NCBI GenBank assembly: GCA_949130495.1
Contig: OX422213.1
Coordinates: 54,322,284 to 54,386,283, forward strand
Reading direction: 5' to 3'
Origin: Sambucus nigra
Lineage: Eukaryota > Streptophyta > Magnoliopsida > Dipsacales > Adoxaceae
Length of the DNA: 64,000 bases
This document shows positions 33,162-45,500 of the stretch, in pieces. A program made the translations under genes and the position numbers. The notes under the pieces are model-generated. The model worked only from the letters and a program-made list of their open reading frames with translations. It was not told the origin of the DNA and did not search any database. Each line of letters begins with the position of its first letter. Position 1 is the stretch's first letter.

Positions 33162-35824
33162 TCTTTATATCTTTATATTATACTATAAAATGCTATACAT
33201 GAGAGTTAAGGCTCCTTTTCGATTAAAGTGTCCACGTGGCTCAATCATTTTACCTCACATTATTATCATCTGTCTCTCTTTTCTGACTTTTTCCATTCTC
33301 AAACATTTACACCATTACCTATATGTCTTCCTCACATTTAGACGCCTCTCTCTCTCTTTTGTCTTTCCCCATCACTGTTATTTCCTCTCCCCATTTATTT
33401 GTAACCTTTTATCTTTTAAGGTTTCCTCAAACAGACATGTTCTTCAACTATTCACCTAGGAATCCGTGATATTTAAGAATCTGCAGAGATAGTATTTACT
33501 TCATGCTCATTTGCAATATTTGTTCCCTCTATAGGGTCTGGATGAACATCATCCTTCACTATTTCTTCGTTGGCTTCTTCAGCAGGTGAGGTATGTTTGT
33601 TAAATGAAGTTTTTGTTATTAGCTATAGAGGGTTTCTATTTTTACACTATTGTTTCATCATCCTGAAATAAGACTGTTGAGATGTGGATCCTCACCAACT
33701 GTAAATTGAGTTCCACTTTGACGGGTCATAAACGGTTAGTTTTTATCCAGTTGGATTTATTCTTTTTAGTTGAAATCTGTTTGTTATTCTTTTTTATCTT
33801 CATTTGGGGATAGGACTGTTGAGATCTGTTTGTTGCTCTTTTTATCTTCATTTTTCTCTTCTTAAGGATCAACTCTAAACTTAGAGGCCCTTTTTGAGTT
33901 TCTCGACGGTTTTGTAAAGGAAATGTTCTTTCGTCTTATTTATGTATGCCCTTCGGGTAAGGAATTTTGTATAGCAACCCCCCACGGTGATATTAATAAT
34001 AAAATTTACCTTTGAAGAAAATTCTGACATTTATTGTAACATCAGATAACATGTACATGCTCATTTCATATCTCATATGTCAATTTCGTATAAGCATGTA
34101 ATTTTAGAAGGAAAGACTACAAAGAAAATTGGGCATATTGCATTAATATCTTGCACGAACCCCCTTACCCTATATTGGTTTTGTTCAAATCCTTTATTTG
34201 TTTTTTTATTTTAGATCTTAGTTTTGAAATTCTTTACTTGTTTGATAGTTTATGTTTGGGTGTTTTCCATTCTTTATTTTTATGTGACAGAGAGCACGCA
34301 GCTCAAGATAAACAGAGCACACATTCTTTAAATCAAGGAGTGCCAATTGTACGACAAGAAGTAAGGAGGTTCATTCCTAAGTATGTTATTTTCTTTTCAA
34401 TAGATTTGATTTGATTAGTTAATTTTTTCAGTAGATTAGTTTAGTTGTTAATTTTAATTAGTTTAGAAGTTAGTATGCTGAATTTGTTTTTAGTATGTTA
34501 GTATGCTGAAATTGTTGGTGTTGTTGCTAAAAAATAATTTGTCCCCAAAATTAGTTGTCCCCAATTTAGTATACTGAAATTTTAATTAGTTGTTGTTGCT
34601 AAAAAATAATTTGTTGTTAAAATTTTAATTTGTCCCCAAAATTAACTGTTGTTGCTGAAATTTGTATTAACCTTTCATTTTAATTAGTAGTTGTTGTTAA
34701 AAAATGTTGGTTTATTATGTAGGGTCTAAAAATTAGTGAATTCTAGTCACACAAGTTTTTTAGGGTTAAAAATTGCAAAACAAGTCAAACTAACTCAAAA
34801 AACACTCGACTCGGCAGCTCTTGCCCTCAAACCCCCGACATTTGTAAAAAATCCCATACTCACAACCTGAAAATCCTGGGTCCGTCATATGTGTACTTTT
34901 TTTTACATTTTTATATATAGCCCACACACAAACAGGGGCATATATGTATGTTGTATATTTGTAACAAAGTCAGTTGGAGGTTTTTTATATATTATAGAAT
35001 TTATGGTCTTTTAATTTGTTATCTTTGTGTTAGATAATGAAGGGCTTTAAAACCTTGATTCAGAACTCTTACAAATGGTGATGAAGAACTTTAGAGACTG
35101 AAACTTATGTTTCATAAGGTTCGATTGCAGGAGACAAAGATGAAATTTCAGAAGCTTGGGAACTCAGATGTTGAAAAGAGTCGCCGAAAATAGTGGGTGT
35201 TGAAAAGTAAAAGATTATAGCGTTGGATCTATGCACTTATGTGGAATGGTTGTGATAACATTATCGATTTCTTACGGTTGTGTGTGTATATGAACCAATA
35301 TTTTTTTTACTTGGTTGTAGAAGTAACTGCGCACAGTCAACTGGCAATTTGTTCTAATTCTTCATCCTTTTTCCACCCCCACTGGATAATTTTAAGTGTA
35401 TTTGTGAATGTATTTTTTGTTATTGACGTAATGCGGGAATTTGTTGTATTTAATAGTTAGGGTTAGAGATATGGAAGAGAAATGTGTGTTTGCTTAAAAA
35501 AAAGAGAAACACAAAGATGCCTATCCATCTCCTATCCACCTAGCTGTATACACCCTACCATAAATGCTACGGTTGAATGAAGATAAAAAAAAATTATTTA
35601 GACAAGCAAATTTATAGTTATGTTGTTGACATTTGGTAATACACTATAGATTTTTGTATTTTGGTTGTATGATCATGAATCATATATCATTATTATGTTT
35701 TCCTCGGAATATTACGTAGTTATATTTGTTTTACATGTTTTATCATCTTTTACGTGTTTGCAAATTATCGGGTGTATATCCTTCTCTAAAGTATAACCCG
35801 TGCAACGCGCGGGTTTTCAACTAG
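33162..35824 (+). mobile_element. Non-autonomous Helitron H2 (2663 bp)
   Basis: The left end reads A|TCTTTATATCTTTATATTAT. The right end has ACCCG-TGCAACG-CGCGGGT followed by TTTTCAA and CTAG (35821-35824), then T. The hairpin with CTAG close behind is characteristic of plant Helitrons. No Rep or helicase frame is present, so it would depend on another element. Inside is an exon-like piece at about 34290-34378 (acceptor GTGACAG, donor GTATGT) of unknown origin. The 127-residue frame at 33076-33459 crosses the Helitron border and is not a gene. Confidence 0.6.
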
Positions 35825-38800
35825 TTAATATTCTGTAACGCAATACAACAGTTAAGAGTGATCTTTGTTTAAAGTTTCCACGTAGGATTATTTCATTCAA
35901 TTCACTTCTCTCCTCTTTCTCAAGAAAACCTTTTGTCTTCACAAACAACCATGTATACCCTTCATCTTCCTAAATCAACCGAACAATTTGTGCAAAAGAA
36001 AAAGCCCTTAATTACCAAATCATATCAACCCATTTATTACTCCTCTACCTCTTCCCATCCCCTTATAAAACTTCATTGATCTCTCATTCTCTGTATATAA
36101 CTCTTTTTAGCTCATCACCCTCTCTTAAACTTTGTCTCGCTCCAATTCCTCTATCCTCTCTTATTTTTTTTATGTATAATGTGTATTTTTTTAGATTTCC
36201 TCAGTTATTATTTATGAGAGATGGAAGTGAACTGACTTCATTGAGTTCATATCCGGTCGTGGTTTCAAATTAAAGATGGGAGAAGATTTCGAGGAAGTGA
36301 TCGGGGTTTGCGATGGCAGAGAAATTTTGTATTCCATTGATTGGGGTTGTCGTTCTGTAAGTAAAGAGCTCCCCAGTTTCTTTATCTCCACTAAAGAAAA
36401 TTTGAGGAAAAAAATATCTTAATGATGAAGTAGTTTTATTTCCTTAGGAGACTTTCGATCTTACCAACGTGCCAAATTTAAGAGTTTTCCTTCTTTTTGT
36501 AGAATAATTTCTATTGTGTTTTTTTAATTCTTGATATTAATTTATCCTTTTGGTGTGTCATGGTGTGTATGTTATGTTCGTTAAAATGCCACAAATGGAG
36601 ATAACATGTTTGATTTGTTTTAAATACTTGTTTGATCTTCATATGTGCTGTCTAAGAAAATTCCACTAATAAACCTATCATCTCCTTTTTCATTCATTTG
36701 ATATGATAATTTTTGACGCAATAACCCATTTACGGTAATAACCCCAAATGACTCGAACATGACATGATTAACTTGTATAGATTTAAGAGTACCCAAAACT
36801 TATACTCAAATAAAAATCAACGCGACTCAAAAATAACATGACTAACCTGAATTGCCACCCCTATCTGTGGATGTTAAAAACTACTTATATTAGTGTTCTT
36901 GGAAACTTAAGTCAGCTTATTTTGGTATAAAAAAGTAGATTCCTCTCTTTGAAATAATTTTAAAAAACGGTGAATTTTGAGGGTTAAAGTTAGAATTAGG
37001 TTGGGAATTTATGTTTTTGGTTGGGGAAGAATGTAGAATTAGGGAAGGTGCAAGTGAAATGGTTAAAAATTGTTAACTTAATTGGCACACGTGGTCAGTG
37101 AAAAAGATAAGGACTATAGGAGGCATTTTTATATCATCAACATTCGATTGATTCTACAAAGGTGTTGTCGTTGTGGGTCTTTCAATTGAGGTGATAGTGT
37201 ATGTAAATTGGAAATTAATTTTAGTGTTTATGTGATATTATCTATGTTAGTCGACAAATCTAACTTTTTATTTGTTTGGTACATTCTTATAGTTTGGGGA
37301 GTAGGTATTCTATAATAGTAGTTGTTTATACATCTATGTCTTAGCGTTGCAGATGAGATTTGGATAGACTATATGAGATGATTTTTTATTCATCTTTTCC
37401 TCGTTATGTTCTAATTTATTAAAACACTTGTGCGTAACACAAACCTTATCAACACAAACTTTATATTAAATTTAGTATTTGTTGTTATCTTTTGATCTAT
37501 AATCCATTACCAACTAATAAGAATTACTGTATAAATATGTTATCATAATCATAGAATTCAAACTTTTTCCTTTTCAATATTATGCTTATGAATTGCTAGA
37601 TGTAGACCTCTCCTTTTGTCTTTGTGTATATATGTGCACCGAGAAAGTATACTGATCCTATTGGGTTTAATAGTAAAATAGAATATTTGTTTGGTTTGAA
37701 ATATTGTGTGTTATTTTATTTTGACATATGAAGTTGTATGTATGAGTTAATTTAGGTACTGAGGGTATCATTCAAAAATGCTAAGTCACCTCATGTGGTT
37801 ATATGTGCCTATTATCTAACAAGTGACTACACGTTCGAGGCAATTTGATTAGATTTTCAGGACTCCTTTAATTCATCTAAACATCATCTTTAACTATAAA
37901 TTACCTAAATAAAAATAATAAAAACATTTGAAATGTATGTTTTCATCTTTCTTTTATTGCTGCAGATTCTATGACACCAAAACTGCTCAACTTCCCTTCA
38001 AGAATTCATTGTTTGTTTTATTTGTCTTTGATATATGCGTTATTGAGAGAATTTTGATTCATCATTTGAAGAGCAACAATATATATATTAGGTTTGTTAA
38101 CGTTGTTAGCAAACATTTTATATAAAAAAACCAACATCACTTCACTTCTGCTCAAAATGTGTTATTCCTTTTATACTGATAAATTTCTTTTTTTCGTGGC
38201 CCCACATGCGAACCCAAATTGGATGAGTATCATTTCCCGAGTGAAAGTTCAAAACTAATTTTATTTTTAAATATTTCATATATATGTCATTACTAGAGTA
38301 ACTATTGCAAAATTTAAATTCATGCCACGGAGAAAATGAATTTGACAAGAAAAAAGGTGTTCCATTACAAGCAGACACACACGTTAAAAATTACCATATA
38401 TAAGAAACATATTTTAAGTGTGGTGGTACTATTAAGGTTTATTTATTTATTATTCTATGTTTAAAAAAAATTCGGACCTTTCATAAATTCATATCAAAAT
38501 CACATGCTAATAGTCAACGAGCATCATTGTTAAAAAATTGAGTGCAAATACTCCTCTCACAGGTATCAAATAACAAATCATTTCAGAGGTATCAAAAATC
38601 ACATAACCCAAACATCGTATGATACCAATCTTTCTAAAACTCTTTTTGAGAAATGCATATACAAATACCCCTCTTTTGACTTTCATTTGGTTGTTCAAGT
38701 GCCTTTGTTTCTAATACAATAGGAGTAATATTTTTTCAGGGAATGGGGGTTTTATATTTATTTAAGGGGGAAGTTGAATCCACAACCTCAGTATGTGGAG

Positions 38801-39229
38801 GTGAGGGCACTCGCCATAAGTTAAATAAATTACATGTACACTGATATGGTTTTGAAACTATTGTGATAGAAAACTTTTCTAAAATTTTCATCCTAAGATA
38901 TGATATTTTAATTGCTTTAGCTAAGATTATTTGGGTTTAAAACATCACAAAATTTATTTAAATTAGAATAAGAATATGAAATATATTATGTCTGATCATT
39001 ATGCATTACATGGTGATGTAACCTCTAACATTCGGCCATGGAAATGAAGCGAATTAAGGAAGTACAAATGGCACAAATTCTAAAATTATTTTCGTAGTGT
39101 TTTTTTAATATTTGTTTATGTAGTGTTTGACAATTTTCAAAGTAAAATTATAGATGTCAATATAAATTTTAACATTTATGTTTATTAATATTCATGTTAT
39201 ACAAGGGCATCGTGCAAGTTTATCACTAG
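35825..39229 (+). mobile_element. Helitron H3, degenerate, interrupted at its 5' tip by H2
   Basis: The left part (35851-35890: GTTAAGAGTG..., TTAAAGTTTCCACGTAGG) resembles H2's left part (33205-33240: GTTAAGG..., TTAAAGTGTCCACGTGG), so both are of one family. The right end, GGGCATCGTGCAAGTTTATCA then CTAG (39226-39229) and T, resembles a worn Helitron 3' end with most of its hairpin lost. No transposase is seen. It contains the exon-like piece 36276-36356. Confidence 0.42.
36276..36356 (+). CDS. Possible first exon of a captured gene
   Basis: An ATG opens 27 codons (M-G-E-D-F-E-E-V-I-G-V-C...) ending exactly at a strong splice donor, GTAAGT (36357-36362). The composition is unlike the AT-rich surroundings. 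Upstream is a pyrimidine-rich leader-like sequence with TATATAA near 36095. No second exon is identified and the family is unknown. Confidence 0.3.
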
Positions 39230-39845
39230 TACTTATTATTCTGAAACTCAAAAAGGACACATATCATTTTCCATAATGTAATAGTTCAGAATCGTTTTGA
39301 ACTGACACGTGGTCGTTGCCTGGATTAAATAATGTCATCACTATATACTAATGGTCATAGCTTTTACGCAGTCAACAACTAAAACCCCTTCAGCTTACGA
39401 ACAGTGTTGGAGTTTAATCGTGAATGCTAGATAATAATGACATTGGTATTTTCAACTTCTTCTATCCCTCATTCATCCATTGATATTTTATATATCCCAA
39501 AAAAACTTCAGACGCTCACTCCCCTCATTTGCACATCTTATTTAAACATATTCTTCACGTGGCTCCTTCATGTCCAGAAAATCAACCTATCGCTTCTCTC
39601 TTTAACTTAAGAATCATTAAGGTAGGTATCGAAATAAACATTAATATTGAAGCTTTTTTATCTTATAGAAATTACAACCCATTAATTCCAGGCTCGATGG
39701 ATGATGGGTGGATGAATTTTTCTTTTGTTTCTAACTGCAATGCTATTTCAAACTCAAATTTGTGAATATATTTTTTAGATATGAGAACTAGTTTATATTT
39801 ATGGTTTAATTATTAATTAATTTTATTCTCAATATTTGCAGATTT
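39230..39845. other. AT-rich spacer before LTR2
   Basis: No gene, RNA or repeat recognised. It is not a polypurine tract or element interior, so the LTR that follows starts at a fresh insertion border or a rearrangement point. Confidence 0.4.
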
Positions 39846-40190
39846 TGTTGGATAAATTCCAATATTTATTGATATTTTATTTTTTAGTTGTTAATATTTT
39901 ATTATATTATTGGTGTTTTATTTCGAACATAGTTTGGGTTTTAATTTAGAAGGTAGAAACATGAGCAAATGGGTGTGAAAGATATGGGAGTACTCAAAAT
40001 TCCATATTGTCCCACATTGAAAGAATACTACAAAAAGTAGTGGTATATCAAATAAAGGACAACTAAGAGTCTGAGTTGACAAGTCAAATAAGAGGCTATG
40101 ATCTTACGCATCGCGGTGGTGCTTAAGCAACACCAATCGCGAGGCGCGCGAAAGCGCGACTCAGGGCGCATTGCGCGCTTTGACGCGCAC
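39846..40190 (+). repeat. LTR2: second copy of the copia-like LTR, unamplified 5' part
   Basis: Begins TGTTGGATAAATTCC and aligns with LTR1 (8189-8595), sharing the CATAGTTTGGGTT and AAGGTAGAAACATGAGCAAA stretches. LTR1 has extra AT-rich and ACGTG-rich segments that account for its greater length. At 40191 (TTGGCA) it passes without a break into the satellite. No polypurine tract precedes it, so it is a 5' LTR start or a solo LTR. Confidence 0.88.
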
Positions 40191-40560
40191 TTGGCACTTC
40201 GCAGGTGCGCATCGTCGCTTGGAGCGTGGGAGCCTAAAGTTTTGATGAGGTAAACAGATCAACGGTTGTGATTAAACGATCCGATTAAAGGGTTTAAAAT
40301 CCAAAACGACTTGATCTAAACCGTTAGATGAACTCGTAGCGTTTCGTGTAGGGGATGTCCATTCGCTTCCGATGGGACGCCTAATCTGAACCGTTAGATC
40401 GCAGCTGTTCCAAACAGGCACGATCCAACGGTTGCTGAGTCACTTCATGAAGAGCTGTGACTGTTGCAGAACAGCCACATAAATGGCTATAAAAAGAGTT
40501 TCAGGCCTCTATTTTGGACATCGAAAATTGCTAGTTTCTCCTCTCTCCGTCCTCTATACT
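40191..40560 (+). repeat. Edge monomer, 370 bp, junction between LTR2 and array
   Basis: Continuous with the LTR on its left. It keeps a 7-bp piece (TTCGCAG, 40198-40204) between TTGGCAC and GTGCGCATCG that later monomers lack, and has one base fewer at GGTAAACAG. It is thus the LTR's own copy of the amplified segment rather than an amplified copy. Confidence 0.8.
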
Positions 40561-40818
40561 TTGGCACGTGCGCATCGTCGCTTGGAGCGTGGGAGCATAA
40601 AGTTTTGACGAGGTAAAACAGATCAACGGTTGTGATTAAATGATCCGATCAAAAGGTTTAAAATCCGAAACGACTTGATCTAAACCGTTAGATGAACTCG
40701 TAGCGTTTTGTGTAGGGGATGTCCATTCGCTCACGATGGGATACCTAATCTAAAACGTTAGATCGCAGCTGTTCCAAACAGGCACGATCCAACGATTGCT
40801 GAGTCACTTCATGAAGAG

Positions 40819-40844
40819 CTGTGACTGTTGAAGAACAGTCACAG
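40819..40844 (+). repeat. Example of the perfect hairpin in a satellite monomer
   Basis: CTGTGACTGTT-GAAG-AACAGTCACAG: 11-bp perfect arms with a 4-base loop, ending 7 bp before TATAAAAAG (40852-40860). Many units carry one substitution in an arm (CTATT or GCCAC). Confidence 0.9.
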
Positions 40845-42579
40845 AAATGGCTATAAAAAGAGTTCCAGGCCTCTATTTTGGACACCGAAAATTAATAGTT
40901 TCTCCATTCTCCGTCCCCTATACTTTGGCACGTGCGCATCGTCGCTTGGAGCGTGGGAGCCTAAAATTTTAATGAGGTAAAATAGATCAATGATTGTGAT
41001 TAAACGATCCGATCAAAGGGTTTAAAATCCGAAATGACTTGATCTAAACCGTTAGATGAACTCGTAGCGTTTCGTTCAGGGGATGTCCATTCTCTTACGA
41101 TGGTACGCCTAATCTGAACCGTTAGATCGTAGTTGTTCCAAACAGGCACGATCCAACGGTTACTGAGTCACTTCATGAAGAGCTGTGACTGTTGCAGAAC
41201 AGCCACAGAAATGGCTATAAAAAGAGTTCCATGCCTCTATTTTGGACACCGAAAATTGCTAGTTTATCCTCTCTCCGTCCTCTATACTTTGGCACGTGCG
41301 CATCGTCGCTTGGAGCGTGGGAGCCTAAAGTTTTAACGAGGTAAAACAGATCAACGGTTGTGATTAAATGATCCGATCAAAGGGTTTAAAATCCGAAACG
41401 ACTTGATCTAAACCGTTAAATGAACTCATAGCGTTTTGTGTAGGGGATGTCCATTCGCTTACGATGGGATACCTAATCTGAACCGTTAGATCGCAGCTGT
41501 TCCAAACAGGTACGATCCAACGGTTGCTGAGTCACTTCATGAAGAGCTGTGACTGTTGAAGAACAGTCACCGAAATGGCTATAAAAAGAGTTCCAGGCTT
41601 CTATTTCGGACACCGAAAATTAATAGTTTCTCCACTCTCTGTCCTCTATACTTTGGCACGTGCGCATCGTCACTTGGAGCGTGGGAGCCTAAAATTTTAA
41701 TGAGGTAAAACAGATCAATGATTATGATTAAACGATCCGATCAAAGGGTTTAAAATTCGAAATGACTTGATCTAAACCGTTAGATGAACTCGTAGCGTTT
41801 CGTGTAGGGGGTGTCCTTTCTCTTACGATGGGATGCCTAATCAGAACCGTTAGATCGCAGCTGTTCCAAACAGGCACGATCCAATGGTTGCTGACTCACT
41901 TCATGAAGAGGTGTGACTATTGAAGAACAGTCACAGAAATGGCTATAAAAAGAGTTCCAGGCCTCTATTTTGGACACCGAAAATGGCTAGTTTCTCCTCT
42001 CTCCTTCCTCTATACTTTGGCACGTGCGCATCGTCGCTTGGAGCGTGGGAGCCTGAAGTTTTGACGAGGTAAAACAGATCAAAGATTGTGATTAAATGAT
42101 CCGATGAAAGGGTTTAAAATCATAAACGACTTGATCTAAACCGTTAGATGAACTCAAAGCGTTTCGTGTAGGGGATGTCCATTCGCTTACGATGGAACGC
42201 CTAATCTGAACCGTTAGATCACAGCTATTCCAAACAGGCACGATCCAACGGTTGCTGAGTCACTTCATGAAGAGCTGTGACTGTTGAAGAACAGTACCAG
42301 AAATGGCTATAAAATGAGTTCTGGGCCTCTATTTTGGACACCGAAAATTGCTAGTTTCTCCTCTCTCCGTCCTCTATACTTTGGCACGTGCGCATCATCG
42401 CTTGGAGCGTGGGAGCCTAATGTTTTGACGAGGTAAAATAGATCAACGGTTGTGATTAAATGATCCGATCAAAGGGTTTAAAATCCGAAACGACTTGATC
42501 TAAACCGTTAGATGAACTTGTAGCGTTTCGTGTAGGGGATGTCCATTCGCTTACGATGGGATACCTAATCAGAACCGTT

Positions 42580-45500
42580 AGATCGCAGCTATTCCAAACA
42601 GGCACCATCCAACGGTTGCTGAGTCACTTTATGAAAAGCTGTGACTGTTGAAGAACAGTCAGAGAAATGGCTATAAAAAGAGTTCCAGGCCTCTATTTTG
42701 GACACCGAAAATTAATAGTTTCTCCACTCTCCGTCCTCTATACTTTGGCACGTTCTCATCGTCGCTTGGAGCGTGGGAGCTTAAAGTTTTAATGAGGTAA
42801 AACAGATCAACGGTTGTGATTAAATGATCTGATCAAAGGGTTTAAAATCCGAAATGACTTGATCTAAACCGTTAGATGAACTCGTAGCGTTTCGTGTAGG
42901 GGATGTCCATTCTCTTACGATGGGACGCCTAATCTGAACCGTTAGATCGCAACTGTTCCAAACAGGCACGATCCAACGGTTGCTGACTCACTTTATGAAG
43001 AGCTGTGACTATTGAAGAACAGTCACAGAAATGGCTATAAAAAGAGTTCCAGTCCTCTACTTTGGACACCGAAAATTGCTAGTTTATCCTCTCTCCGTCC
43101 TCTATACTTTGGCACGTGTGCATCGTCGCTTGGAGCGTGGGAGCCTAAAGTTTTGATGAGGTAAAACAAATCAACGGTTGTGATTAAATGATCCGATGAA
43201 AGGGTTTAAAATCAGAAACGACTTGATCTAAACCGTTAGATGAACTCGTAGTGTTTCGTGTAGGCGATGTCCATTGGCTTACGATGGGATGCCTAATATG
43301 AACCGTTAGATCGCAGCTATTCCAAATAGGCACGATCCAACGGTTGCTGAGTCACTTCATGAAGAGATGTGACTGTTGAAGAACAGTCACAGAAATGGCT
43401 ATAAAATGAGTTCTAGGCCTCTATTTTGGACACCGAAAATTGTTAGTTTCTCCTCTCTCCGTCCTCTATATTTTGGCACGTGCGCATCGTCGATTGGATC
43501 GTGAGAGCCTAAAGTTTTGACGAGGTAAAATAGATCAATGATTGTGATTAAACGATCCCATCAAAGGGTTTAAAATCCGAAATGACTTGATCTAAAGCGT
43601 TAGATGAACTCCTAGCGATTCCTGTAGGGGATGTCCATTCGCTTACGATGGGACGCCTAATCTGAACCGTTAGATCGCAGCTGTTCCAAATAGGCACGAT
43701 TCAACGGTTGCTGAGTCACTTCATGAAGAGCTGTGACTATTGAAGAACAGCCACATAAATGGCTATAAAAAGGGTTCTACGCCTCTATTTTGGAAACCGA
43801 AAATTGCTAGTTTCTCCTCTCTCCGTCCTCTATACTTTGGCACATGCGCACTGTCACTTGGCGAGTGGAAGTCTAAAGTTATTATGAGGTAAAACAGATC
43901 AACGGTTGTAATTAAACGATCTGATCAAAGGGTTTAAAATCCGAAACGACTTGATCTAAACCGTTAGATGAACTCGTAGAGTTTCGTTTAGGGGATGTCC
44001 ATTCGCTTACGATGGGATGCCTAAACTGAACCGTTAGATCGCAGCTGTTAGAAACAGGCACGATCCAATGGTTGCTGAGTCACTTCATGAAGAGCGGTGA
44101 CTGTTGAAGAACAGTCGCAAAAATGTCTATAAAAAGAGTTCCAGGCCTCTATTTTGGACACCGAAAATTGCTAGTTTCCCCTCTCTCCGTCCTCTATACT
44201 TTGGCACGTGCGCATCATCGCTTGGAGCGTGGGAGCCTAAATTTTTGACGAGGTAAAACAGATCAACGGTTGTGATTAAACGATCCGATCAAAGGGTTTA
44301 AAATCCGAAACGACTTGATCTAAACCGTTAGATGAACTCGTAGCGTTTCGTGAAGGCGATGTCCATTCTCTTACAATGGGACCCCTAATATGAACCGTTA
44401 GATCGCAGCTGTTCCAAACAGGCACGATCCAACGGTTGTTGACTCACTTCATGAAGAGTTGTGACTATTAAAGAACGGTCACAGAAATGTCTATAAAAAG
44501 AGTTCCAGGCCTCTATTTTGGACACCAAAAATTGCTAGTTTCTCCTCTCTCCTTCCTCTATACTTTGGCACGTGCGCATCGTCGCTTGGAGCGTGGGAGC
44601 CTAAAGTTTTGACGAGGTAAAATAGATCAACGGTTATGATTAAATGATCCGATGAAAGGGTTTAAAAACAGAAACGACTTGATCTAAATCGTTAGATGAA
44701 CTCGTAGCGTTTCGTGTAGGGGATGTCCATTCGCTTACGATGGGACACCTAATCAGAACCGTTAGATCGCTGCTATTCCAAACAGGCATGATCCAACGGT
44801 TGCTGAGTCACTTCATGAAGAGCTGTGACTATTGAAGAACAGCAACAGAAATGGCTATAAAATGAGTTCCAGGCCTCTATTTTGGACACCAAAAATTGCT
44901 AGTTTCTCCTCTCTCCGTCCTATATACTTTGGCACGTACGCATCGTCGCTTGGAGCGTGGGAGCCTAAAGTTTTGACCAGGTAAAACAGATCAACGATTG
45001 TGATTAAATGATCCAATCAAAGGGTTTAAAATCCGAAACGACTTGATCTAAACCGTTAGATGAACGTGTAGCGTTTCGTGTAGGGGATGTCCATTATCTT
45101 ACGATGGGATACCTAACCAGAACCGTTAGATCGCAGTAATTCCAAATAGGCACGATCCAACGGTTGCTGTGTCACTTCATGAAGAGCTGTGACTGTTGAA
45201 GAACAGTCGCACAAATTGCTATAAAAAGAGTTCCAGGCCTCTATTTTGGACACCGAAAATTAATAGTTTCTCCACTCTCCGTCCTCTATACTTTGGCACG
45301 TGCGCATCGTCGCTTGGAGAGTGGGAGCCTAAAGTTTTAATGAGGTAAAACAGATCAACGGTTGTGATTAAATGATCCGATCAAAGGGTTTAAAATCCGA
45401 AATGACTTGATCTAAACCGTTAGATGAACTCGTAGCGTTTCGTGTAAGGGATGTCCATTCTCTTACGATGGGACGCCTAATCTGAACCGTTAGATCGCAG

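Noticed and set aside
33076..33459. 127-residue plus-strand frame
   Set aside because: It crosses the left border of Helitron H2, and its composition is that of pyrimidine-rich AT DNA.
8189..40190. LTR1 and LTR2 as the two LTRs of one element
   Set aside because: LTR1 is preceded by a polypurine tract, so its element lies to its left. LTR2 starts after unrelated DNA, and the intervening 31 kb holds other elements with their own borders.
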